Origin: BPIH01 sp042408535
GTDB lineage: Bacteria > Chloroflexota > Limnocylindria > Limnocylindrales > CSP1-4
Direction of reading: 5' to 3'
Assembly (NCBI GenBank): GCA_042408535.1
Contig: JBHORA010000039.1
Span: 3,715 to 67,714, forward strand
DNA: 64,000 nt
Numbering within the stretch: position 1 is the stretch's first letter; each line of letters opens with the position of its first letter. The notes under the pieces are model-generated. The model was not told the origin of the DNA. It made no database searches and saw only the letters and a list, made by a program, of their open reading frames with translations. Shown here one piece after another: positions 16,948 through 26,007 of this stretch. A program made the position numbers and the translations under genes.

Positions 16948-18313
16948 GCTCGGCTGGCGACTCCTCGGGCTCCTCCCGGCCGCTGCCGCAGCGACCGCGG
17001 AAGGGGCGTGGGTCGCTGTCTGGTACGCCGCGCTCGGTGCCGCCGATCGCCCGGCGCGGCCGCTTGGCCTCATCACCTTCGTGGGGGCGGCAGCGGCCGG
17101 TCTCGTCCTCGCCCGGAGGCTCGAGGGCAGGGGGCGGCTGGACCGACGTGCAGAACGGGTCGTTCGCCGGCTCATGCTCGGTGCGGCCATCGGTGGCGCG
17201 GCAGCGCTCGGTCTCGCCCTCGAGGGCCCCGTCGGGAGCGGTGACGTTGCCGACTGGATCGGTGGGCTCGCCGCCGGCGCCCGCCGGGGCGAGGTCGGCG
17301 GCCTTCTCCTCGGCGTCGCCGCGTGGCGGGGGACGCGCCACGCCGCTCCGGAGCGGGACGACCTCGTGACGGCCGGCCTCCTCGGCTGGGGAGCGCCGCT
17401 CCTCGGCATCCCGTGGCTCGTCGGGGGCCTCCGGCCCGGGCCCGCCTTCGTGGCGAACGCTCTCGTCGCGACCCTCGTCTTCGTGGCGGCGAGCCTCGTC
17501 GCCATCGGCCTGACCCGTCTGGAGGCCCTCGCCCAATCGGCCGGCCTCGACTGGCGGCGGAACCGAGCCTGGCTCGTCCTCCTCGTCGCGGTCGTCGCGT
17601 CGGCGAGCCTCCTCGCCCTCCCGGCGGCGGTCCTCCTCGGGGCATCCGTCGACGCCCTCCTGGCCGGCCTCGCCGGTCCGGTGGCTGTCAGCGTCGAGGT
17701 CGCCGAACGGGCCGTCGGGCTCCTCGGGAGGAGCGTCGGCTCGACGCTCGGGACAGCCATGCCTGGTTCGCCCGGCGAGGTCGGCGGCACCTCGGGGGTC
17801 GGCGACCTCGTGCCGAACCTGTCGATCCCGGGCGTCCTCGCCGGCCTCGCGGCGGTCCTCTTCGCCATCGTTGTCCTCGTCGCCGCCCACCGTTTCTGGA
17901 GCCGGGTCCGCGGCGGTCGGCCGTCGCCGACGCCACCGCTGCCGATCGTCGAGGAACGGCACGTCCGGCCCCCGCGACCGAGGGTCCGTCTCGCTCTCCC
18001 GAGGCTCGCCCTCCGCCTGCCGCGTTTCCGCGGCGGGCCACGCACAGCGACGGAGGCGTACCTCGACCTGGCGGCCAGGCTCGGGCCGGAAGGAGAGCTC
18101 GCCCGCCGCCTCGGCGAGTCGCCGTCCGGACACGCCCGCCGTCTCCGGAAGCGACATCTCGGCTCCGTCCGCCTCGACCTCCTCGCCGCCGACGTCGCCC
18201 TCGAGCGGTTCGCCGGCCGCGGTCTGCCGCGACGGGAGGTGGCGCGGGCCATCGACAGGGCACGGGACCCGCGGCTCGCTGGCGATGGGCGGTCGGGAGG
18301 AAGCCGTGGCTGA
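16925..18313 (+). CDS. DUF4129-type multi-pass membrane protein
   Basis: 462 residues with about eight hydrophobic segments (from residue 8 to 345), then a basic linker and a C-terminal cytosolic domain: TATEAYLDLAARLGPEGELA, ESPSGHARRLR and LDLLAADVALERFAG. That is the DUF4129 pattern (Y-x-x-x-x-x-L, T-P-x-E, L-x-x-x-x-E-x-x-x-Y), usually found at the end of transglutaminase-like membrane proteins encoded beside MoxR and DUF58. No transglutaminase Cys-His-Asp triad is present, so this member keeps only the membrane and C-terminal parts. ATG at 16925 overlaps the DUF58 gene; the 3' end overlaps the MFS gene. Confidence 0.75.
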   Translation: MPSSWRAKLGWRLLGLLPAAAAATAEGAWVAVWYAALGAADRPARPLGLITFVGAAAAGLVLARRLEGRGRLDRRAERVVRRLMLGAAIGGAAALGLALEGPVGSGDVADWIGGLAAGARRGEVGGLLLGVAAWRGTRHAAPERDDLVTAGLLGWGAPLLGIPWLVGGLRPGPAFVANALVATLVFVAASLVAIGLTRLEALAQSAGLDWRRNRAWLVLLVAVVASASLLALPAAVLLGASVDALLAGLAGPVAVSVEVAERAVGLLGRSVGSTLGTAMPGSPGEVGGTSGVGDLVPNLSIPGVLAGLAAVLFAIVVLVAAHRFWSRVRGGRPSPTPPLPIVEERHVRPPRPRVRLALPRLALRLPRFRGGPRTATEAYLDLAARLGPEGELARRLGESPSGHARRLRKRHLGSVRLDLLAADVALERFAGRGLPRREVARAIDRARDPRLAGDGRSGGSRG

Positions 18314-19613
18314 CCGGTCGTTCGACACGGGCGGCGCGGACGAGGGGACGACCATGCGCAGCGTCGAGGTTGGGCCGGGATCGAAGGCGACGGCCGGGCC
18401 GGTTCCGCCGAACGGCGCCGCCTCCGGGTGGCTGACCCCCGGCGTCCGAGGCATCGGGGCGGCCAGTCTCCTCTCCGACCTCGGTCACGAGGTCCCGACA
18501 ACGCTCCTGCCGGCCTTTCTCTCGTCCGCCCTCGGTGCGCCGCCGGCCGCCCTCGGCCTCATCGAGGGGCTGGCCGACGGGCTCTCGGGCCTGGCCAAGA
18601 TCGCAGGTGGGCCGTTTGCTGACGAACCCGAGCGACGTCGGTCGATCGCCGTCGGCGGCTACACCCTGGTCGCGGTCCTGTCGGCGGCGATCGGGCTCGC
18701 CACCGCCGTCTGGCAGGTGGCGATCCTGCGAACCGGTGCCTGGGTCTCGCGTGGCTTTCGGACCCCGGCCCGGAACGCCCTCCTCGCCGACGCCGTCGAC
18801 CGTCGGGTGTACGGCCGGGCCTACGGCTTCGAGCGGGCGATGGACAACCTCGGAGCGGTGCTCGGTCCACTCGCGGCGCTCGCCCTCGTGAGCCTCCTCG
18901 ACGTCCGAAGGGCGATCCTCGTCTCGGTCGTCCCGGGCCTCCTCGCCAGCCTCGCCATCCTGTACGCCATCCGCCACATCCGTGCAGCGCCCCCCGGAGC
19001 GACGGCCCGTCCCCGACGCCGAGGTTTCGATCTCCCCGTCCGCTCCCTTCTTCGGGGTCGCCTCCGCCGCGCCTTCGTCGTCGTGGGGGCCTTCGAAGTC
19101 GGCAACGTGGCGGCGACGCTCCTCATCCTTCGAGCCACGGAGGTCTTCACGGCGGCAGGCCGAGCCGACGCGGCACAGCTCGCCGTCGCCCTCTACGTCG
19201 CTTACAACCTGGCTGGGACGCTGGCGAGCATTCCCTTCGGGCGACTCGGCGACGCTCGCGGCTTCACAGCGCCGCTCCTCGCCGGATTCGCCCTCTTCGC
19301 TGGGGCCTACGGTGCCTTCGCCCTCGGGCCGGCCGACCCGCTCCTCCTGGGTGCCGCCTTCGTGGCCGCTGGGGTCGGCATCGGCATCGTCGAAACGGGT
19401 GAGCATGCCATCGTCGCTTCCGCTGCCCCGCCGGAGGCGCGAGGCTCGGCCTTCGGGCTCCTGGCCGGCGCCCAGAGCTTCGGCGATTTTGCCGCCAGCG
19501 GGATCGTCGGCATCCTCTGGAGCCTCGGCGGAGGGACGATCGCCTTCGCCTATGCCGCCGCCTGGATGGTGATCGCCTTCCTTCTCGCCGCGCTCGTCCG
19601 GCCGGGCCGCTGA
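18306..19613 (+). CDS. Major facilitator superfamily transporter
   Basis: 435 residues, about twelve helices. N-terminal half: GVRGIGAASLLSDLGHEVPT, then LGLIEGLADGLSGLAKIAGG; second half resumes at AFVVVGAFEVGNVAATLLIL. The sequence SLLSDLGHEVPTTLLPAFL resembles MFS proteins annotated as drug- or metal-type exporters. GTG at 18306 with GGGAGG upstream is chosen; ATG at 18354 is the alternative and would remove a disordered 16-residue head. It overlaps the preceding gene by eight bases, so it belongs to the operon led by fluoride riboswitch copy 1. Substrate unknown; an anion or fluoride-stress role is only suggested by context. Confidence 0.85.
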   Translation: MADRSFDTGGADEGTTMRSVEVGPGSKATAGPVPPNGAASGWLTPGVRGIGAASLLSDLGHEVPTTLLPAFLSSALGAPPAALGLIEGLADGLSGLAKIAGGPFADEPERRRSIAVGGYTLVAVLSAAIGLATAVWQVAILRTGAWVSRGFRTPARNALLADAVDRRVYGRAYGFERAMDNLGAVLGPLAALALVSLLDVRRAILVSVVPGLLASLAILYAIRHIRAAPPGATARPRRRGFDLPVRSLLRGRLRRAFVVVGAFEVGNVAATLLILRATEVFTAAGRADAAQLAVALYVAYNLAGTLASIPFGRLGDARGFTAPLLAGFALFAGAYGAFALGPADPLLLGAAFVAAGVGIGIVETGEHAIVASAAPPEARGSAFGLLAGAQSFGDFAASGIVGILWSLGGGTIAFAYAAAWMVIAFLLAALVRPGR

Positions 19614-19705
19614 CCGATGTTCGGGGTCGGGCGACCCTCGAGATCGGGCGATGGCCCCAGGGGCCGCCAGTTGACCGGCGTCGCCGTGGCGCCTATCCTT
19701 TTTGC

Positions 19706-19772
19706 CGGCGATGGTGTCCGCCGAGACGGGACGCTCCGTCTGAACCGCCCGATCGGGCTAATGGCCCCTGAC
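19706..19772 (+). promoter_or_regulatory. Fluoride riboswitch (crcB-type), copy 2
   Basis: Same layout as copy 1. P1 is CGGCG (19706-19710) with CGCCG (19719-19723) around ATGGTGTC. The extra hairpin is AGACGG-GACGCT-CCGTCT. AACC follows, then P2 GCCC-GATC-GGGC (19747-19758), and TAATGGCCCC (19759-19768), able to pair with GGTGTC of the P1 loop. Stems match copy 1 while three loops differ in sequence or length, which is what a conserved RNA shows. It lies 54 bases upstream of an antiporter gene, a known target class for this riboswitch. Confidence 0.82.
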
Positions 19773-19826
19773 CGATGGTTCGGTCTGGGGCCGTTCGATT
19801 CCCCCGGCCAGACGGAGGTGTCTCGC

Positions 19827-21116
19827 GTGGACAACCTGTATGTCGTCGCTGCACTCTGGATCGGCATCGCCCTTGTCGCTAGCCTCGTCTCGATCCGGCT
19901 CGGCGTCTCGGTCGCGCTCGTCGAGATCGCCCTTGGGGTCGCCGCCGGGAACGCCATCGGGCTGACGACGACGCCGTGGGTGGACGTTCTGGCCGGCTTC
20001 GGCTCGGTCATCCTGACCTTCCTCGCCGGGGCCGAGATCGACCCAGGAGCGCTCCGCCGACACCTGAAGGCGAGCCTCGCCATCGGGGCGGTCTCCTTTG
20101 CCGCCCCCTTTGTCGCCGCCTGGGCCGTCGCCTCCTCCGTCTTCTGCTGGGACCTGGCGGCCAGCCAGATCGCCGGCGTCGCCCTGTCGACGACCTCGGT
20201 CGCCGTCGTCTATGCGGTCATGATCGAGTCTGGTTTGGCGAGCGAAGAGCTCGGGAAGCTCATCCTGGCGGCCTGCTTCGTCACCGACCTCGGCACGGTC
20301 CTCGCCCTCGGGATCCTGTTCGCCGACGTCAGTCCCCTCCTGCTCCTCTTCGGGGCGGCGACGGCGGGCGTCCTCCCCGTCGTCGGGCGGGCGACGCGCT
20401 GGTTCGTCGAGCGCTTCCCGAACCGTGTCTCGGAGCCAGAGACGAAGTTCCTCCTCCTCGTCCTCTTCGGCCTCGGCGGGCTCGCCGCAGCCGCCAGGAG
20501 CGAGGCCGTCCTGCCGGCCTATCTCCTCGGACTCGCCGTGGCCGGCGCCCTGGCCGAGGCCCGGGTCCTCGTCCACCGGATCCGGGCGATCGCCTTCAGC
20601 CTCCTCACTCCCTTTTACTTCATCAGGGCGGGTCTGTATGTCTCGCTGCCGGCCGTCGTGGCAGGAGCCGGACTCGTTGCCGCCTTCTTCGTGATCAAGG
20701 TTGGGTCGAAGGTCGTGGGCGTCTGGCCGACGACGCGGGCCTTCGGGCTCCCCGCCCGGGAGTCGACGTACGCGACGCTCCTCATGTCGACGGGGCTCAC
20801 CTTCGGGACGATCTCGTCCCTCTTCGGCCTCAGCCACGGCTACATCGACCAGGCCCAGTACACGGTCCTGGTGACCGTCGTCATCCTGTCGGCCGTGGCG
20901 CCGACTCTCGTGGCGACGACCTTCTTTAGCCCGGTCCTCGCCGGCGAGGCCGAGCTCGAGGAGTTCGATGCGGCCGAGGAGATCGACGCTGGCCTCCTGC
21001 CGCGGCCGGGATCGGCCGAGGAGATCGGCGCGGCGGCGGCCTCCAGGAGGGCTGGCTCGGGCCGCCAGCTGGCGAACGATGAGCGCGTCGCAGTCGGCGA
21101 GGCGGAATCCGCCTAG
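19827..21116 (+). CDS. CPA2-type cation/proton antiporter
   Basis: 429 residues, about twelve helices, followed by a 50-residue acidic tail. Family marks: GFGSVILTFLAGAEIDPGAL (helix 3-4), then GVALSTTSVAVVYAVM and CFVTDLGTVLALGILF, the region holding the ion-binding Asp. A T-D pair stands where electrogenic CPA2 proteins have D-D, so electroneutral exchange is likelier (inference). GTG at 19827 is set by GGAGGTG seven bases before. Led by fluoride riboswitch copy 2; sodium/proton antiporters are established members of the fluoride regulon, probably supporting fluoride export or pH balance. Confidence 0.9.
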   Translation: MDNLYVVAALWIGIALVASLVSIRLGVSVALVEIALGVAAGNAIGLTTTPWVDVLAGFGSVILTFLAGAEIDPGALRRHLKASLAIGAVSFAAPFVAAWAVASSVFCWDLAASQIAGVALSTTSVAVVYAVMIESGLASEELGKLILAACFVTDLGTVLALGILFADVSPLLLLFGAATAGVLPVVGRATRWFVERFPNRVSEPETKFLLLVLFGLGGLAAAARSEAVLPAYLLGLAVAGALAEARVLVHRIRAIAFSLLTPFYFIRAGLYVSLPAVVAGAGLVAAFFVIKVGSKVVGVWPTTRAFGLPARESTYATLLMSTGLTFGTISSLFGLSHGYIDQAQYTVLVTVVILSAVAPTLVATTFFSPVLAGEAELEEFDAAEEIDAGLLPRPGSAEEIGAAAASRRAGSGRQLANDERVAVGEAESA

Positions 21117-21153
21117 AGGCGCCGGCACCAGGGCGCCTGGCGACGTCACGCCG

Positions 21154-22785
21154 ATGGCCCCCGAGCCGGGCGGCGCCCGGACGGATGAGGCCAGCCAGGG
21201 GGGACCCCGGGGCATCGACGTCGGCTGCGTCGTCTGCCGCTTCGTGGCCGAGGCGGTCGAGCGCCGGATCTTCTTCCTCTTCGCCGAGGCGGTCGGTGAG
21301 TCGTGGTTCGTCGCCAAGATGCGGGCTGGTGGGTTCTGCACGGCCCACGTCCGGCACCTCGTCTCGGCCGGCCGCGGTCCGCGGCTGACGGGCCCCTTCG
21401 AAGACGTCCTCAATGGCTGGCTCGCCCGGCGGCGAGACGCCGGCGGGACGGCTCTGCCCTCGGTCGGCGAGGCTTGCCCGATCTGCGAGACCGCGACCTG
21501 GGCGACGAACCACGCCCTCGGGCTCCTCGCCTCCGGCGACGCGCGGCGGATCGAGGTCGGCCTCGGCCGATCCGGCCCGCTCTGTCTCATCCACCTCGAT
21601 CGGCTCATCGACTGGATGCCCTGGCAAGACCAGGTTGCGGTCGCCCGGCGCTGGGCGGAGCGGCTCCTGGAGGCCGTCTGGCTGGCGAGCGAGGTGGATG
21701 CCGCGGCCCCGGACGCCGCTGCTCATCGCCTCGCTGCGGATCGCCCCGCCGCGGCCCCGGACGCCGCCGCCGATCGCCTCGCCGCCGATCGCCTCGCCGC
21801 CGCCGTCGCTGTCCTCGCCGGCCCCTCTCCGATGGTTCGGCAGCCGGAGGTGAGCCCGGTCGCTCAAGTGCGCCCAGGGCGGACCGTCTCCACTCCGGAG
21901 GGACGCCGATCGGGCGCCGCGGCTGGCTGGCACGACGGACTCCTCACCGAGGCCGGCCTGCTTGCCGAGCTCGCGGCGGGGCGCTGCCCGGTTTGTACCG
22001 CCGGTATCGCCGCCCAACAGCGACTCCTCACCTGGCTCGCCGAGCCCGCCCCGACGCGCGACCACCGCGACCTCGATGCCCTCTGTGGCGACCACCTCCG
22101 CCAGCTCGCCCGGCTCGCCCCGGCGAGTGCCGCCTCGGCGACCCGCAGCGCCCTCGAGCGCCGCCTGGCGATGCTCGCGGCGCTGCCGACCGTCGCCGAC
22201 CGGCCACCGCTCCAGCTCGCCGAGCGGGTCCGCTGGGCATGGCGGCGGGCTCGGGCGCGCGGGCCGAACGAGCGGGGCGGTTCGCTCAGCATCGGGGTCC
22301 GGGCCGTCTGGCGCGCCCTTCGCTCCCCCCGCGACTTCGTCGCCGAGCCGCTCCGCCGAGCTCGCGTCGCCGCCGATCGGGAGTGCGTCGCCTGCCGCGC
22401 CGCGATCACCGCCCGTCGTCGCTCGCTCGCCCTCCTCGGGGCGACCCTCCGGAGCCGAGGCGGGCGCGACCGATTCGAACGGAGCGGTGGCCTCTGCCTC
22501 CGGCACACCGCCGCTGCCGCGGTCGCCGGGCCGGCCCTCGGGCCGGTCGGTCTCGCCCTCGTCGGGGCGGTCGCTGAGGGCCGAGTCGTTGGCGTCCGTT
22601 TCGAGCTCGAGGAGGCGCTGCGGAAGTCGAGCTGGTCGGTCCGGTACGAACCGGTCGGACCCGAGGTCACAGCCTGGCGGCGGGCGATCCTCTTGGTCCT
22701 CGGCAACGCCGCGCTTCCCGATGTCGACGACTCGCTTGCCGTCGCGGCGGCCGACGAGACCGACCGCCCGCGACGGGCCGTCTGA
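21154..22785 (+). CDS. Protein with four CxxC/CxxH zinc-module repeats (DUF6062-like)
   Basis: 543 residues with the same module four times: an N-side CxxC and a C-side G-x-C-x-x-H about 40-60 residues later. Pairs: CVVCRF with GFCTAHVRHL; CPICET with GPLCLIHLDRL; CPVCTA with ALCGDHLRQL; CVACRA with GLCLRHTAAA. Each resembles the single module of DUF6062-type proteins (C-P-x-C ... G-F-C-x-x-H). Each would bind one metal ion, likely zinc, through three Cys and one His. Between modules 2 and 3 lies an Ala/Asp-rich repeat (PDAAADRLAADR). No membrane segment. ATG 21154 is used; 21079 is an alternative. It follows the antiporter, so it is in the riboswitch-controlled unit. Confidence 0.65.
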   Translation: MAPEPGGARTDEASQGGPRGIDVGCVVCRFVAEAVERRIFFLFAEAVGESWFVAKMRAGGFCTAHVRHLVSAGRGPRLTGPFEDVLNGWLARRRDAGGTALPSVGEACPICETATWATNHALGLLASGDARRIEVGLGRSGPLCLIHLDRLIDWMPWQDQVAVARRWAERLLEAVWLASEVDAAAPDAAAHRLAADRPAAAPDAAADRLAADRLAAAVAVLAGPSPMVRQPEVSPVAQVRPGRTVSTPEGRRSGAAAGWHDGLLTEAGLLAELAAGRCPVCTAGIAAQQRLLTWLAEPAPTRDHRDLDALCGDHLRQLARLAPASAASATRSALERRLAMLAALPTVADRPPLQLAERVRWAWRRARARGPNERGGSLSIGVRAVWRALRSPRDFVAEPLRRARVAADRECVACRAAITARRRSLALLGATLRSRGGRDRFERSGGLCLRHTAAAAVAGPALGPVGLALVGAVAEGRVVGVRFELEEALRKSSWSVRYEPVGPEVTAWRRAILLVLGNAALPDVDDSLAVAAADETDRPRRAV

Positions 22786-22795
22786 GGAGACTGAC

Positions 22796-24229
22796 GTGGT
22801 CGAGAGGGCCGGGATGCCCGGGATGGAGATCGGACCGAGCGCTGCCTTCGTCGACCCGGCGATGGAGTCCGGGCCGCCCTCCGAGGGACGGCTCGTCCTC
22901 GTCGAGGTCGAGCGGGCGACGGGCCCAGGGCCCGCCGTCGAGTTCGACGATCGCGGTCGGCCGCTCGTCCGCAGCTTCCGGGCCGAGGGGATCTGGCTGG
23001 GGTTCGACCACGGCTCGGTCCCCGAGACCGACGACGGTCGTGGCCGCACCCTTGCCGCCCTCGTCGCCCTCCCGGGCTCCACGTTCCCGGGCTGCCGGAT
23101 CGCGGCCAGGCTCACCGGCGCCCTCGTGTCGGGGGACCGCGTCGTCCTGCTCGCTGCCCTGCCTGGCTGGCCGCCGCCCGCCATCGGCCTGGCCCGGGCG
23201 GCCGCGGCCCTCGGCGACGCGGCGCACCTCGAGGCCGAAGCGGCCGCCGACCTCCTCCGTCGGGCCCGCCTCCGGTACCGCGAGCGGGTCCGGGCCGGTC
23301 GCCCGACCGGAGGCCGGGCCTGGGCGGCGATCGGCCGGCTGCCGCCGGAGCTGGCCCGCTTCGCCACGCCCCACTCGCCGGCCGAGTACCGACTCGCCCA
23401 GCTTCCGCCGCGACTCGTCCGCGGCCTCGAGGGGATCCTCGACGACGACGAGCGGATCCTCGCCTGGGTCCGCCGCCCGGCGATCCTCGAGGGCGGACTC
23501 CGCGAGACCCTTCGGCGGGCGGGTCGCCGCGTCGATCGTCGCGAGGCGGTCCTCGTCCTCACCGATCGCCAGCTCGTCTGGGTCGTCGACCACGCCGAGC
23601 CCGGGCGCTACCTCGTCGAGTGGGGCGTCGACCTCGAGCTCGTGCCCCTCGAGCGGTTGATCCAAGTTCGGGCTGCCACGACCGCGGACGTCATCCGGCT
23701 CACCGTCGAGACCGACGCCGGGGGATCGGCGAGGAGCCGGTCCTACGAGCTCCCGGCCGAAGCTACCGCCGAGACCGAGGTCGTCGTCGCCCTCCTCGAG
23801 CGGTTCACGCCGGAGGCCGCCGATGGCCGCCCGGTCCGTCGCTACGAGCTCGGGGCGCGCCAGCCGGCGCTCGAAGAGGCGGACCGGTTCCACCAGCGGG
23901 AGGTCGCGGTCGCCTTCCTCGAGCGAGCGGGGGAGCTCGGGGAGGTCCTCGGCTTCCTCTTCAGCCCCCGTCGGCCGGGGACGCGCGAACCCTCGGCCCT
24001 CGCCGTCTTCGAGTGGGGCGCCGCGCTCCTCACGCCGGACGCGGTCGTTCGGACGTCGGCGACCGACCTCGCGGCCCTTGGCCTCACCCTCTCGCCGCTC
24101 GTGGGCCGCCTCTCGCTCGTGCCGGGACCGACGTTGACGTACCCGGCACCGTTCTCGACGACGGGTACCGCCGTCGTCCGGCTCCTCCGACGGGCGGCGG
24201 CGAACGCGCGCCCGGGCCCTTCCCGCTGA
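22796..24229 (+). CDS. Pyrophosphatase-derived domain without catalytic Asp, fused to PH-like domain
   Basis: 477 residues. The first 115 residues follow the soluble inorganic pyrophosphatase fold in order: LVLVEVERATG...VEFDD, a central GSVPETDDGRGRTLAALVAL, then STFPGCRIAARLTGAL, D-R-V-V-L-L-A, and a helical end. In true enzymes the central part reads E-D-G-D-P-L-D-A-L-V-L; here the metal-binding Asps are gone (DGRGRTLAAL), so hydrolysis is unlikely. Residues about 215-330 form a PH-like domain (LVRGLEGILDDDERILAWVR, then EAVLVLTDRQLVWVVD). A last region repeats charged helices and a possible second PH-like part. GTG 22796, eight bases after the zinc-module gene. Confidence 0.7.
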   Translation: MVERAGMPGMEIGPSAAFVDPAMESGPPSEGRLVLVEVERATGPGPAVEFDDRGRPLVRSFRAEGIWLGFDHGSVPETDDGRGRTLAALVALPGSTFPGCRIAARLTGALVSGDRVVLLAALPGWPPPAIGLARAAAALGDAAHLEAEAAADLLRRARLRYRERVRAGRPTGGRAWAAIGRLPPELARFATPHSPAEYRLAQLPPRLVRGLEGILDDDERILAWVRRPAILEGGLRETLRRAGRRVDRREAVLVLTDRQLVWVVDHAEPGRYLVEWGVDLELVPLERLIQVRAATTADVIRLTVETDAGGSARSRSYELPAEATAETEVVVALLERFTPEAADGRPVRRYELGARQPALEEADRFHQREVAVAFLERAGELGEVLGFLFSPRRPGTREPSALAVFEWGAALLTPDAVVRTSATDLAALGLTLSPLVGRLSLVPGPTLTYPAPFSTTGTAVVRLLRRAAANARPGPSR

Positions 24230-24285
24230 TCCTCGGGGCTCATCCCCGGGCCCGGCAGGCGCGCAGGTGCTCGCTCGGCCCTCGG

Positions 24286-25995
<1,710 letters not shown>

Positions 25996-26007
25996 CGTCG
26001 GTTCCCG

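Noticed and set aside
24230..24285. Terminator between convergent genes
   Set aside because: Only a five-base stem (CGGGG-CTCAT-CCCCG) is present, not convincing in this base composition.
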